This document shows positions 44,501-59,400 of a DNA stretch of 64,000 nucleotides, one piece after another (the first letter of the stretch is position 1; each line of letters starts with the position of its first letter). A model generated the notes under the pieces. It saw nothing but the letters and a program-made list of their open reading frames with translations, did no database searches and was not told the origin of the DNA. The position numbers were made by a program, and so were the translations under genes. Source of the stretch: Alitta virens (lineage: Eukaryota; Annelida; Polychaeta; Phyllodocida; Nereididae); NCBI GenBank assembly GCA_932294295.1, contig OW028585.1, positions 20,932,912 through 20,996,911 of the forward strand, read 5' to 3'.

Positions 44501-47267
44501 TCAGAATGGTCATACTGAATGTTTGATCAACTCAGAATAGTCAGACTCAATGATCGGTCATCTCAGAATTGTCAAACTCAATGATCGAACATTTCAGAAT
44601 TGTCAAACTCAATTTTCATTCAAACCAAAATGGTTGGACTCAATGTTTGATAAATTCAGAATGGTCTTACTGAATGTTTGATCAACTCAGAATAGTCAAA
44701 CTCAATGATCGAACATTTCAGAATTGTCAAACTCAATTTTCATTCAAACCAAAATGGTTGGACTCAATGTTTGATTAGCTCAGAATGGACATACTGAATG
44801 TTTGATGAACTCAGAATAGTCAAACTCAATGATCGATCATCTCAGAATTGTCAAATTCAATAATCGATCATTTCAGAATTGTCAAAGTCAGTGTACATTC
44901 AAATCAAAATGGTTGGACACAATGTTTGATTAGCTCAGAATGGTCATACTAAATGTTTGACCAAATCAGAATAGTCAAACTCAATGATCGAACTTTTCAG
45001 AATTGTCAAACTCAATTTTCAATCAAACCAAAATGGTTGGACTCAATGTTTGATTAGCTCAGAATAGTCATACTAAATGTTTGACCAAATCAGAATAGTC
45101 AAACTCAATGATCTAACATTTCAGAATTGTCAAACTCAATTTTTAATCAAACCAAAATGGTTGGACTCAATGTTTGATTAGCTCAGAATGGTCATACTAA
45201 ATGTTTGACCAAATCAGAATAGTCAAACTCAATGATCTAACATTTCAGAATTGTCAAACTCAATTTTTAATCAAACCAAAATGGTTGGACTCAATGTTTG
45301 ATTAATTCAGAATGGTCATACTGAATGTTTGATCAACTCAGAAAAGTCAAACTCAATGATCGAACATTTCAGAATTGCCAAACTCAATTTTCATCCAAAC
45401 CAAAATGGTTGGACTCAATGTTTGATTAATTCAAAATGGTCATACTGAATGTTTGATCAACTCAGAATAGTCAAACTCAATGATCGAACATTTCAGAATT
45501 GCCAAACTCAATTTTCATCCAAACCAAAATGGTTGGACTCAATGTTTGATTAATTCAGAATGGTCATATTGAATGTTTGATCAACTCAGAATAGTCAAAC
45601 TCAATGATCGAACATTTCAGAATTGTCAAACTCAATTTTCATTCAAACCAAAATGGTTGGACTCAATGTTTGATTAGCTCAGAATGGTCATACTGAATGT
45701 TTGATGAACTCAGAATAGTCAAACTCAATGATCGATCATCTCAGAATTGTCAAGCTCAATAATCGATCATTTCAGAATTGTCAAAGTCAGTGTACATTCA
45801 AATCAAAATGGTTGGACTCAATGTTTGATTAGCTCAGAATGGTCATACTAAATGTTTGACCAAATCAGAATAGTCAAACTCAATGATCGAACATTTCAGA
45901 ATTGTCAAACTCAATTTTCATTCAAACCAAAATGGTTGGACTCAATGTTTGATTAACTCAGATTGGTCATACTGAATGTTTGATCAACTCAGAATAGTCA
46001 GACTCAATGATCGATCATCTCAGATTTGTCAAACTCTATGATCGAACATTTCAGAATTGTCAAACTCAATTTTCATTTAAACCAAAATGGTTGGACTCAA
46101 TGTTTGATTAATTCAGAATGGTCATACTGAATGTTTGATCAACTCAGAATAGTCAGACTCAATGATCGAACATTTCAGAATTGTCAAACTCAATTTTCAT
46201 CCAAACCAAAATGGTTGGACTCAATGTTTGATTAACTCAGTTTGGTCATACTAAATGTTTGACCGAATCAGAATAGTCAAACTCAAAGATCGAACATTTC
46301 AGAATTGTCAAACTCAATTTTCAATCAAACCAAAATGGTTGGACTCAATGTATGATTATCTCAGAATGGTCATACTGAATGTTTGATCAACTCAGAATAG
46401 TCAGACTCAATGATCGATCATCTTAGAATTGTCAAACTCAATGATCGAACATTTCCGAATTGTCAAACTCAATTTTCATTCAAACCAAAATGGTTGGACT
46501 CAATGTTTGATTAACTCAGAATGTTCATACTGAATGTTTGAAGAACTCAGAATAGTCAAACTCAATGATCGATCGTCTCAGAATTGTCAAACTCAATAAT
46601 CGATCATTTCAGAATTGTCAAAGTCAGTGTACATTCAAATCAAAATGGTTGGACTCAATGTTTGATTAGCTCAGAATGGTCATACTAAATGTTTGACCAA
46701 ATCAGAATAGTCAAACTCAATGATCGAACTTTTCAGAATTGTCAAACTCAATTTTCAATCAAACCAAAATGGTTGGACTCAATGTTTGATTAGCTCAGAA
46801 TAGTCATACTAAATCTTTGACCAAATCAGAATAGTCAAACTCAATGATCGAACATTTCAGAATTGTCAAACTCAATTTTTAATCAAACCAAAATGGTTGG
46901 ACTCAATGTTTGATTATCTCAGAATGGTCATACTGAATGTTTGATCAACTCAGAATAGTCAAACTCAATGATCGATAATCTCAGAATTGTCAAACTCAAT
47001 AATCGATCATTTCAGAATTGTCAAAGTCAGTGTACATTCAAATCAAAATGGTTGGACTCAATGTTTGATTAGCTCAGAATGGTCATACTAAATGTTTGAC
47101 CGAATCAGAATAGTCAAACTCAAAGATCGAACATTTCAGAATTGTCAAACTCAATTTTCAAACAAACCTAAATGGTTGGACTCAATGTATGATTATCTCA
47201 GAATGGTCATACTGAATGTTTGATCAACTCAGAATAGTCAGACTCAATGATCGATCATCTCAGAATT
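41533..47267 (+). repeat. 5,766-bp tandem duplication, copy 2
   Basis: Follows copy 1 directly. It is 31 bp shorter because one monomer is missing near 46,166 (after that point the offset becomes 5,735 = 185 x 31). Private substitutions such as GTTTGTCTAATTC (about 42,692) and CAATATATG (about 43,772) show it has begun to diverge. Confidence 0.92.
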
Positions 47268-48890
47268 GTCAAACTCAATGATCGAACATTTCAGAATTGT
47301 CAAACTCAATTTTCATTCAAACCAAAATGGTTGGACTCAATGTTTGATTAATTCAGAATGGTCATACTGAATGTTTGATCAACTCAGAATAGTCAAACTC
47401 AATGATCGAACATTTCCGAATTGTCAAACTCAATTTTCATTCAAACCAAAATGGTTGGACTCAATGTTTGATTAGCTCAGAATGGTCATACTAAATGTTT
47501 GACCAAATCAGAATAGTCAAACTCAATGATCGAACATTTCAGAATTGTCAAACTCAATGATCGAACATTTCAGAATTGTCAAACTCAATTTTCATTCCAA
47601 CCAATATGGTTGGACTCAATGTTTGATTAATTCAGAATGGTCATACTGAATGTTTGACCAAATCAGAATAGTCAAACTCAATGATCGAACATTTCAGAAT
47701 TGTCAAACTCAATTTTCAATCAAACCAAAATGGTTGGACTGAATGTTTGATTAACTCAGATTGGTCAAACAGAAAGTCTGATGAACTCAGAATAGTCAGA
47801 CTCAATGATCGATCATCCAAGAATTGTGAAACTCAATGATCGAACATTTCAGAATTGTCAAACTAATTTTCATTCAAACCAAAATGGTTGGACTGAATGT
47901 TTGATTAACTCAGATTGGTCAAACAGAATGTCTGATCAACTCAGAATAGTCAGACTCAATAATCGATCATTTCAGAATTGTCAAAGTCACTGTACATTCA
48001 AATCAAAATGGTTGGACTCAATGTTTGATTAGCTCAGAATGGTCATACTAAATGTTTGACCAAATCAGAATAGTCAAACTCAATGATAGAACTTTTCAGA
48101 ATTGTCAAACTCGATTTTCAATCAAACCAAAATGGTTGGACTCAATTTTTGATTAGCTCAGAATAGTCATACTAAATGTTTGACCAAATCAGAATAGTCA
48201 AACTCAATGATCGAACATTTCAGAATTGTCAAACTCAATTTTTAATCAAACCAAAATGGTTGGACTCAATGTTTGATTATCTCAGAATGGTCATACTGAA
48301 TGTTTGATCAACTCAGAATAGTCAGACTCAATGATCGATCATCTCAGAATTGTCAAACTCAATGATCGAACATTTCAGAATTGTCAAACTCAATTTTCAT
48401 TCAAACCAAAATGGTTGGACTCAATGTTTGATTAATTCAGAATGGTCATACTGAATGTTTGATCAACTCAGAATAGTCAAACTCAATGATTGAACATTTC
48501 AGAATTGTCAAACTCAATTTTCAATCAAACCAAAATGGTTGGACTCAATGTATGATTATCTCAGAATGGTCATACTGAATGTTTGATCAACTCAGAATAG
48601 TCAGACTCAATGATCGGTCATCTCAGAATTGTCAAACTCAATGATCGAACATTTCAGAATTGTCAAAGTCAGTGTACATTCAAATCAAAATGGTTGGACT
48701 CAATGTTTGATTAGCTCAGAATGGTCATACTAAATGTTTGACCAAATCAGAATAGTCAAACTCAATGATCGAACTTTTCAGAATTGTCAAACTCAATTTT
48801 CAATCAAACCAAAATGGTTGGACTCAATGTTTGATTAGCTCAGAATAGTCATACTAAATGTTTGACCAAATCAGAATAGGCAAACTCAAT
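46412..48890 (+). repeat. 2,479-bp repeat, copy 1
   Basis: Overlaps the end of the 5,766-bp copy. The unit starts at GATCGATCATCTTAG. 2,479 = 80 x 31 - 1, the missing base being the deletion near 47,865. Marker AAATCTTTGACC at 46,811 recurs at 49,290. It contains the TCCAAGAATTGTG monomer at 47,816. Confidence 0.88.
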
Positions 48891-51245
48891 GATCGATCAT
48901 CTTAGAATTGTCAAACTCAATGATCGAACATTTCCGAATTGTCAAACTCAATTTTCATTCAAACCAAAATGGTTGGACTCAATGTTTGATTAACTCAGAA
49001 TGTTCATACTGAATGTTTGAAGAACTCAGAATAGTCAAACTCAATGATCGATCGTCTCAGAATTGTCAAACTCAATAATCGATCATTTCAGAATTGTCAA
49101 AGTCAGTGTACATTCAAATCAAAATGGTTGGACTCAATGTTTGATTAGCTCAGAATGGTCATACTAAATGTTTGACCAAATCAGAATAGTCAAACTCAAT
49201 GATCGAACTTTTCAGAATTGTCAAACTCAATTTTCAATCAAACCAAAATGGTTGGACTCAATGTTTGATTAGCTCAGAATAGTCATACTAAATCTTTGAC
49301 CAAATCAGAATAGTCAAACTCAATGATCGAACATTTCAGAATTGTCAAACTCAATTTTTAATCAAACCAAAATGGTTGGACTCAATGTTTGATTATCTCA
49401 GAATGGTCATACTGAATGTTTGATCAACTCAGAATAGTCAAACTCAATGATCGATAATCTCAGAATTGTCAAACTCAATAATCGATCATTTCAGAATTGT
49501 CAAAGTCAGTGTACATTCAAATCAAAATGGTTGGACTCAATGTTTGATTAGCTCAGAATGGTCATACTAAATGTTTGACCGAATCAGAATAGTCAAACTC
49601 AAAGATCGAACATTTCAGAATTGTCAAACTCAATTTTCAATCAAACCTAAATGGTTGGACTCAATGTATGATTATCTCAGAATGGTCATACTGAATGTTT
49701 GATCAACTCAGAATAGTCAGACTCAATGATCGATCATCTCAGAATTGTCAAACTCAATGATCGAACATTTCAGAATTGTCAAACTCAATTTTCATTCAAA
49801 CCAAAATGGTTGGACTCAATGTTTGATTAGCTCAGAATGGTCATACTAAATGTTTGACCAAATCAGAATAGTCAAACTCAATGATCGAACATTTCAGAAT
49901 TGTCAAACTCAATGATCGAACATTTCAGAATTGTCAAACTCAATTTTCATTCCAACCAATATGGTTGGACTCAATGTTTGATTAATTCAGAATGGTCATA
50001 CTGAATGTTTGACCAAATCAGAATAGTCAAACTCAATGATCGAACATTTCAGAATTGTCAAACTCAATTTTCAATCAAACCAAAATGGTTGGACTGAATG
50101 TTTGATTAACTCAGATTGGTCAAACAGAAAGTCTGATGAACTCAGAATAGTCAGACTCAATGATCGATCATCCAAGAATTGTGAAACTCAATGATCGAAC
50201 ATTTCAGAATTGTCAAACTAATTTTCATTCAAACCAAAATGGTTGGACTGAATGTTTGATTAACTCAGATTGGTCAAACAGAATGTCTGATCAACTCAGA
50301 ATAGTCAGACTCAATAATCGATCATTTCAGAATTGTCAAAGTCACTGTACATTCAAATCAAAATGGTTGGACTCAATGTTTGATTAGCTCAGAATGGTCA
50401 TACTAAATGTTTGACCAAATCAGAATAGTCAAACTCAATGATAGAACTTTTCAGAATTGTCAAACTCGATTTTCAATCAAACCAAAATGGTTGGACTCAA
50501 TTTTTGATTAGCTCAGAATAGTCATACTAAATGTTTGACCAAATCAGAATAGTCAAACTCAATGATCGAACATTTCAGAATTGTCAAACTCAATTTTTAA
50601 TCAAACCAAAATGGTTGGACTCAATGTTTGATTATCTCAGAATGGTCATACTGAATGTTTGATCAACTCAGAATAGTCAGACTCAATGATCGATCATCTC
50701 AGAATTGTCAAACTCAATGATCGAACATTTCAGAATTGTCAAACTCAATTTTCATTCAAACCAAAATGGTTGGACTCAATGTTTGATTAATTCAGAATGG
50801 TCATACTGAATGTTTGATCAACTCAGAATAGTCAAACTCAATGATTGAACATTTCAGAATTGTCAAACTCAATTTTCAATCAAACCAAAATGGTTGGACT
50901 CAATGTATGATTATCTCAGAATGGTCATACTGAATGTTTGATCAACTCAGAATAGTCAGACTCAATGATCGGTCATCTCAGAATTGTCAAACTCAATGAT
51001 CGAACATTTCAGAATTGTCAAAGTCAGTGTACATTCAAATCAAAATGGTTGGACTCAATGTTTGATTAGCTTAGAATGGTCATACTAAATGTTTGACCAA
51101 ATCAGAATAGTCAAACTCAATGATCGAACTTTTCAGAATTGTCAAACTCAATTTTCAATCAAACCAAAATGGTTGGACTCAATGTTTGATTAGCTCAGAA
51201 TAGTCATACTAAATCTTTGACCAAATCAGAATAGTCAAACTCAAT
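48891..51245 (+). repeat. 2,479-bp repeat, copy 2
   Basis: Begins at an abrupt join (AATAGGCAAACTCAATGATC to GATCATCTTAG). One 124-bp tetramer containing TCCGAATTG is missing near 49,800, so the TCCAAG monomers are 2,355 rather than 2,479 bp apart. It contains another copy of the same 1-bp deletion near 50,218. Confidence 0.87.
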
Positions 51246-54200
51246 GATCGAACATTTCAGAATTGTCAAACTCAATTTTTAATCAAACCAAAATGGTTGG
51301 ACTCAATGTTTGATTATCTCAGAATGGTCATACTGAATGTTTGATCAACTCAGAATAGTCAAACTCAATGATCGATAATCTCAGAATTGTCAAACTCAAT
51401 AATCGATCATTTCAGAATTGTCAAAGTCAGTGTACATTCAAATCAAAATGGTTGGACTCAATGTTTGATTAGCTCAGAATGGTCATACTAAATGTTTGAC
51501 CGAATCAGAATAGTCAAACTCAAAGATCGAACATTTCAGAATTGTCAAACTCAATTTTCAATCAAACCTAAATGGTTGGACTCAATGTATGATTATCTCA
51601 GAATGGTCATACTGAATGTTTGATCAACTCAGAATAGTCAGACTCAATGATCGATCATCTCAGAATTGTCAAACTCAATGATCGAACATTTCAGAATTGT
51701 CAAACTCAATTTTCATTCAAACCAAAATGGTTGGACTCAATGTTTGATTAATTCAGAATGGTCATACTGAATGTTTGATCAACTCAGAATAGTCAAACTC
51801 AATGATCGAACATTTCCGAATTGTCAAACTCAATTTTCATTCAAACCAAAATGGTTGGACTCAATGTTTGATTAGCTCAGAATGGTCATACTAAATGTTT
51901 GACCAAATCAGAATAGTCAAACTCAATGATCGAACATTTCAGAATTGTCAAACTCAATGATCGAACATTTCAGAATTGTCAAACTCAATTTTCATTCCAA
52001 CCAATATGGTTGGACTCAATGTTTGATTAATTCAGAATGGTCATACTGAATGTTTGACCAAATCAGAATAGTCAAACTCAATGATCGAACATTTCAGAAT
52101 TGTCAAACTCAATTTTCAATCAAACCAAAATGGTTGGACTGAATGTTTGATTAACTCAGATTGGTCAAACAGAAAGTCTGATGAACTCAGAATAGTCAGA
52201 CTCAATGATCGATCATCCAAGAATTGTGAAACTCAATGATCGAACATTTCAGAATTGTCAAACTCAATTTTCAATCAAACCTAAATGGTTGGACTCAATG
52301 TATGATTATCTCAGAATGGTCATACTGAATGTTTGATCAACTCAGAATAGTCAGACTCAATGATCGGTCATCTCAGAATTGTCAAACTCAATGATCGAAC
52401 ATTTCAGAATTGTCAAAGTCAGTGTACATTCAAATCAAAATGGTTGGACTCAATGTTTGATTAGCTCAGAATGGTCATACTAAATGTTTGACCAAATCAG
52501 AATAGTCAAACTCAATGATCGAACTTTTCAGAATTGTCAAACTCAATTTTCAATCAAACCAAAATGGTTGGACTCAATGTTTGATTAGCTCAGAATAGTC
52601 ATACTAAATGTTTGACCAAATCAGAATAGGCAAACTCAATGATCTAACATTTCAGAATTGTCAAACTCAATTTTTAATCAAACCAAAATGGTTGGACTCA
52701 ATGTTTGATTAATTCAGAATGGTCATACTGAATGTTTGATCAACTCAGAAAAGTCAAACTCAATGATCGAACATTTCAGAATTGCCAAACTCAATTTTCA
52801 TCCAAACCAAAATGGTTGGACTCAATGTTTGATTAATTCAGAATGGTCATACTGAATGTTTGATCAACTCAGAATAGTCAAACTCAATGATCGAACATTT
52901 CAGAATTGTCAAACTCAATTTTCATTCAAACCAAAATGGTTGGACTCAATGTTTGATTAATTCAGAATGGTCATACTGAATGTTTGATCAACTCAGAAAA
53001 GTCAAACTCAATGATCGAACATTACAGAATTGCCAAACTCAATTTTCATCCAAACCAAAATGGTTGGACTCAATGTTTGATTAATTCAGAATGGTCATAC
53101 TGAATGTTTGATCAACTCAGAATAGTCAAACTCAATGATCGAACATTTCAGAATTGTCAAACTCAATTTTCATTCAAACCAAAATGGTTGGACTCAATGT
53201 TTGATTAGCTCAGAATGGTCATACTGAATGTTTGATGAACTCAGAATAGTCAAACTCAATGATCAATCATCTCAGAATTGTCAAGCTCAATAATCGATCA
53301 TTTCAGAATTGTCAAAGTCAGTGTACATTCAAATCAAAATGGTTGGACTCAATGTTTGATTAGCTCAGAATGGTCATACTAAATGTTTGACCAAATCAGA
53401 ATAGTCAAACTCAATGATCGAACATTTCAGAATTGTCAAACTCAATTTTCATTCAAACCAAAATGGTTGGACTCAATGTTTGATTAACTCAGATTGGTCA
53501 TACTGAATGTTTGATCAACTCAGAATAGTCAGACTCAATGATCGATCATCTCAGATTTGTCAAACTCTATGATCGAACATTTCAGAATTGTCAAACTCAA
53601 TTTTCATTTAAACCAAAATGGTTGGACTCAATGTTTGATTAATTCAGAATGGTCATACTGAATGTTTGATCAACTCAGAATAGTCAAACTCAATGATTGA
53701 ACATTTCAGAATTGTCAAACTCAATTTTAAATCAAACCAAAATGGTTGGACTCAATGTATGATTATCTCAGAATGGTCATACTGAATGTTTGATCAACTC
53801 AGAATAGTCAGACTCAATGATCGGTCATCTCAGAATTGTCAAACTCAATGATCGAACATTTCAGAATTGTCAAAGTCAGTGTACATTCAAATCAAAATGG
53901 TTGGACTCAATGTTTGATTAACTCAGTTTGGTCATACTGAATGTTTGATCAACTCAGAATAGTCAAACTCAATGATCGAACATTTCAGAATTGTCAAACT
54001 CAATTTTCAATCAAACCAAAATGGTTGGACTGAATGTTTGATTAACTCAGAATAGTCAAACAGAATGTCTGATCAACTCAGAATAGTCAGACTCAATAAT
54101 CGATCATTTCAGAATTGTCAAAGTCACTGTACATTCAAATCAAAATGGTTGGACTCAATGTTTGATTAGCTCAGAATGGTCATACTAAATGTTTGACCAA

Positions 54201-56460
54201 ATCAGAATAGTCAAACTCAATGATAGAACTTTTCAGAATTGTCAAACTCGATTTTCAATCAAACCAAAATGGTTGGACTCAATGTTTGATTAGCTCAGAA
54301 TAGTCATACTAAATGTTTGACCAAATCAGAATAGTCAAACTCAATGATCGAACATTTCAGAATTGTCAAACTCAATTTTTAATCAAACCAAAATGGTTGG
54401 ACTCAATGTTTGATTATCTCAGAATGGTCATACTGAATGTTTGATCAACTCAGAATAGTCAGACTCAATGATCGATCATCTCAGAATTGTCAAACTCAAT
54501 GATCGAACATTTCAGAATTGTCAAACTCAATTTTCATTCAAACCAAAATGGTTGGACTCAATGTTTGATTAATTCAGAATGGTCATACTGAATGTTTGAT
54601 CAACTCAGAATAGTCAAACTCAATGATTGAACATTTCAGAATTGTCAAACTCAATTTTCAATCAAACCAAAATGGTTGGACTCAATGTATGATTATCTCA
54701 GAATGGTCATACTGAATGTTTGATCAACTCAGAATAGTCAGACTCAATGATCGGTCATCTCAGAATTGTCAAACTCAATGATCGAACATTTCAGAATTGT
54801 CAAACTCAATTTTCATTCAAACCAAAATGGTTGGACTCAATGTTTGATTAATTCAGAATGGTCATACTGAATGTTTGATCAACTCAGAATAGTCAAACTC
54901 AATGATCGAACATTTCAGAATTGTCAAACTCAATTTTCATCCAAACCAAAATGGTTGGACTCAATGTTTGATTAATTCAGAATGGTCATACTGAATGTTT
55001 GATCAACTCAGAATAGTCAAACTCAATGATCGAACATTTCAGAATTGTCAAACTCAATTTTCATTCAAACCAAAATGGTTGGACTCAATGTTTGATTAGC
55101 CCAGAATGGACATACTGAATGTTTGATGAACTCAGAATAGTCAAACTCAATGATCGATCATCTCAGAATTGTCAAATTCAATAATCGATCATTTCAGAAT
55201 TGTCAAAGTCAGTGTACATTCAAATCAAAATGGTTGGACTCAATGTTTGATTAGCTCAGAATGGTCATACTAAATGTTTAACCAAATCAGAATAGTCAAA
55301 CTCAATGATCGAACTTTTCAGAATTGTCAAACTCAATTTTCAATCAAACCAAAATGGTTGGACTCAATGTTTGATTAGCTCAGAATAGTCATACTAAATG
55401 TTTGACCAAATCAGAATAGGCAAACTCAATGATCTAACATTTCAGAATTGTCAAACTCAATTTTTAATCAAACCAAAATGGTTGGACTCAATGTTTGATT
55501 AATTCAGAATGGTCATACTGAATGTTTGATCAACTCAGAAAAGTCAAACTCAATGATCGAACATTTCAGAATTGCCAAACTCAATTTTCATCCAAACCAA
55601 AATGGTTGGACTCAATGTTTGATTAATTCAGAATGGTCATACTGAATGTTTGATCAACTCAGAATAGTCAAACTCAATGATCGAACTTTTCAGAATTGTC
55701 AAACTCAATTTTCATTCAAACCAAAATGGTTGGACTCAATGTTTGATTAATTCAGAATGGTCATACTGAATGTTTGATCAACTCAGAAAAGTCAAACTCA
55801 ATGATCGAACATTTCAGAATTGCCAAACTTAATTTTCATCCAAACCAAAATGGTTGGACTCAATGTTTGATTAGCTCAGAATGGTCATACTAAATGTTTG
55901 ACCGAATCAGAATAGTCAAACTCAAAGATCGAACATTTCAGAATTGTCAAACTCAATTTTCAATCAAACCAAAATGGTTGGACTCAATGTATGATTATCT
56001 CAGAATGGTCATACTGAATGTTTGATCAACTCAGAATAGTCAGACTCAATGATCGATCATCTCAGAATTGTCAAACTCAATGATTGAACATTTCAGAATT
56101 GTCAAACTCAATTTTCATTCAAACCAAAATGGTTGGACTCAATGTTTGATTAATTCAGAATGGTCATACTGAATGTTTGATCAACTCAGAATAGTCAAAC
56201 TCAATGATCGAACTTTTCCGAATTGTCAAACTCAATTTTCATTCAAACCAAAATGGTTGGACTCAATGTTTGATTAGCTCAGAATGGTCATACTAAATGT
56301 TTGACCAAATCAGAATAGTCAAACTCAATGATCGAACATTTCAGAATTGTCAAACTCAATGATCGAACATTTCAGAATTGTCAAACTCAATTTTCAATCA
56401 AACCAAAATGGTTGGACTGAATGTTTGATTAACTCAGATTGGTCAAACAGAAAGTCTGAT
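51246..56460 (+). repeat. Satellite stretch, mosaic of domain II blocks
   Basis: Starts as a third copy of the 46.8-48.9 kb block (AAATCTTTGACC at 51,211, 1,922 - 1 bp after 49,290). It then becomes a mosaic of pieces seen elsewhere in domain II. A TCCAAG monomer lies at 52,216. From about 54,090 it resembles 29.4-30.3 kb. No gene, RNA or inserted element was seen. Confidence 0.82.
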
Positions 56461-59400
56461 GAACTCAGAATAGTCAGACTCAATGATCGATCATCCAAGA
56501 ATTGTGAAACTCAATGATCGAACATTTCAGAATTGTCAAACTCAATTTTCATTCAAACCAAAATGGTTGGACTGAATGTTTGATTAACTCAGATTGGTCA
56601 AACAGAATGTCTGATCAACTCAGAATAGTCAGACTCAATAATCGATCATTTCAGAATTGTCAAAGTCACTGTACATTCAAATCAAAATGGTTGGACTCAA
56701 TGTTTGATAAGCTCAGAATGGTCATACTAAATGTTTGACCAAATCAGAATAGTCAAACTCAATGATAGAACTTTTCAGAATTGTCAAACTCAATTTTCAA
56801 TCAAACCAAAATGGTTGGACTCAATGTTTGATTAGCTCAGAATAGTCATACTAAATGTTTGACCAAATCAGAATAGTCAAACTCAATGATCGAACATTTC
56901 AGAATTGTCAAACTCAATTTTTAATCAAACCAAAATGGTTGGACTCAATGTTTGATTATCTCAGAATGGTCATACTGAATGTTTGATCAACTCAGAATAG
57001 TCAGACTCAATGATTGATCATCTCAGAATTGTCAAACTCAATGATCGAACATTTCAGAATTGTCAAACTCAATTTTCATTCAAACCAAAATGGTTGGACT
57101 CAATGTTTGATTAATTCAGAATGGTCATACTGAATGTTTGATCAACTCAGAATAGTCAAACTCAATGATCGAACATTTCAGAATTGTCAAACTCAATTTT
57201 CATTCAAACCAAAATGGTTGGACTCAATGTTTGATTAATTCAGAATGGTCATACTGAATGTTTGATCAACTCAGAAAAGTCAAACTCAATGATCGAACAT
57301 TTCAGAATTGCCAAACTTAATTTTCATCCAAACCAAAATGGTTGGACTCAATGTTTGATTAATTCAGAATGGTCATACTGAATGTTTGATCAACTCAGAA
57401 TAGTCAAACTCAATGATCGAACATTTCAGAATTGTCAAACTCAATTTTCATTCAAACCAAAATGGTTGGACTCAATGTTTGATTAGCTCAGAATGGTCAT
57501 ACTGAATGTTTGATGAACTCAGAATAGTCAAACTCAATGATCGATCATCTCAGATTTGTCAAACTCTATGATCGAACATTTCAGAATTGTCAAACTTAAT
57601 TTTCATTTACACCAAAATGGTTGGACTCAATGTTTGATTAATTCAGAATGGTCATACTGAATGTTTGATCAACTCAGAATAGTCAGACTCAATGATCGAT
57701 CATCTCAGATTTGTCAAACTCTATGATCGAACATTTCAGAATTGTCAAACTCAATTTTCATCCAAACCAAAATGGTTGGACTCAATGTTTGATTAACTCA
57801 GTTTGGTCATACTAAATGTTTGACCGAATCAGAATAGTCAAACTCAAAGATCGAACATTTCAGAATTGTCAAACTCAATTTTCAATCAAACCAAAATGGT
57901 TGGACTCAATGTATGATTATCTCAGAATGGTCATACTGAATGTTTGATCAACTCAGAATAGTCAGACTCAATGATCGATCATCTTAGAATTGTCAAACTC
58001 AATGATCGAACATTTCCGAATTGTCAAACTCAATTTTCATTCAAACCAAAATGGTTGGACTCAATGTTTGATTAACTCAGAATGTTCATACTGAATGTTT
58101 GATGAACTCAGATTAGTCAAACTCAATGATCGATCATCTCAGAATTGTCAAACTCAATAATCGATCATTTCAGAATTGTCAAAGTCAGTGTACATTCAAA
58201 TCAAAATGGTTGGACTCAATGTTTGATTAGCTCAGAATGGTCATACTAAATGTTTGACCAAATCAGAATAGTCAAACTCAATGATCGAACTTTTCAGAAT
58301 TGTCAAACTCAATTTTCAATCAAACCAAAATGGTTGGAGTCAATGTTTGATTAGCTCAGAATAGTCATACTAAATGTTTGACCAAATCAGAATAGTCAAA
58401 CTCAATGATCGAACATTTCAGAATTGTCAAACTCAATTTTTAATCAAACCAAAATGGTTGGACTCAATGTTTGATTATCTCAGAATGGTCATACTGAATG
58501 TTTGATCAACTCAGAATAGTCAAACTCAATGATCGATAATCTCAGAATTGTCAAACTCAATAATCGATCATTTCAGAATTGTCAAAGTCAGTGTACATTC
58601 AAATCAAAATGGTTGGACTCAATGTTTGATTAGCTCAGAATGGTCATAGTAAATGTTTGACCGAATCAGAATAGTCAAACTCAAAGATCGAACATTTCAG
58701 AATTGTCAAACTCAATTTTCAATCAAACCAAAATGGTTGGACTCAATGTATGATTATTTCAGAATGGTCATACTGAATGTTTGATCAACTCAGAATAGTC
58801 AGACTCAATGATCGATCATCTCAGAATTGTCAAACTCAATGATCGAACATTTCAGAATTGTCAAACTCAATTTTCATTCAAACCAAAATGGTTGGACTCA
58901 ATGTTTGATTAATTCAGAATGGTCATACTGAATGTTCGATCAACTCAGAATAGTCAAACTCAATGATCGAACATTTCCGAATTGTCAAACTCAATTTTCA
59001 TTCAAACCAAAATGGTTGGACTCAATGTTTGATTAGCTCAGAATGGTCATACTAAATGTTTGACCAAATCAGAATAGTCAAACTCAATGATCGAACATTT
59101 CAGAATTGTCAAACTCAATGATCGAACATTTCAGAATTGTCAAACTCAATTTTCATTCCAACCAATATGGTTGGACTCAATGTTTGATTAATTCAGAATG
59201 GTCATACTGAATGTTTGACCAAATCAGAATAGTCAAACTCAATGATCGAACATTTCAGAATTGTCAAACTCAATTTTCAATCAAACCAAAATGGTTGGAC
59301 TGAATGTTTGATTAACTCAGATTGGTCAAACAGAAAGTCTGATGAACTCAGAATAGTCAGACTCAATGATCGATCATCCAAGAATTGTGAAACTCAATGA

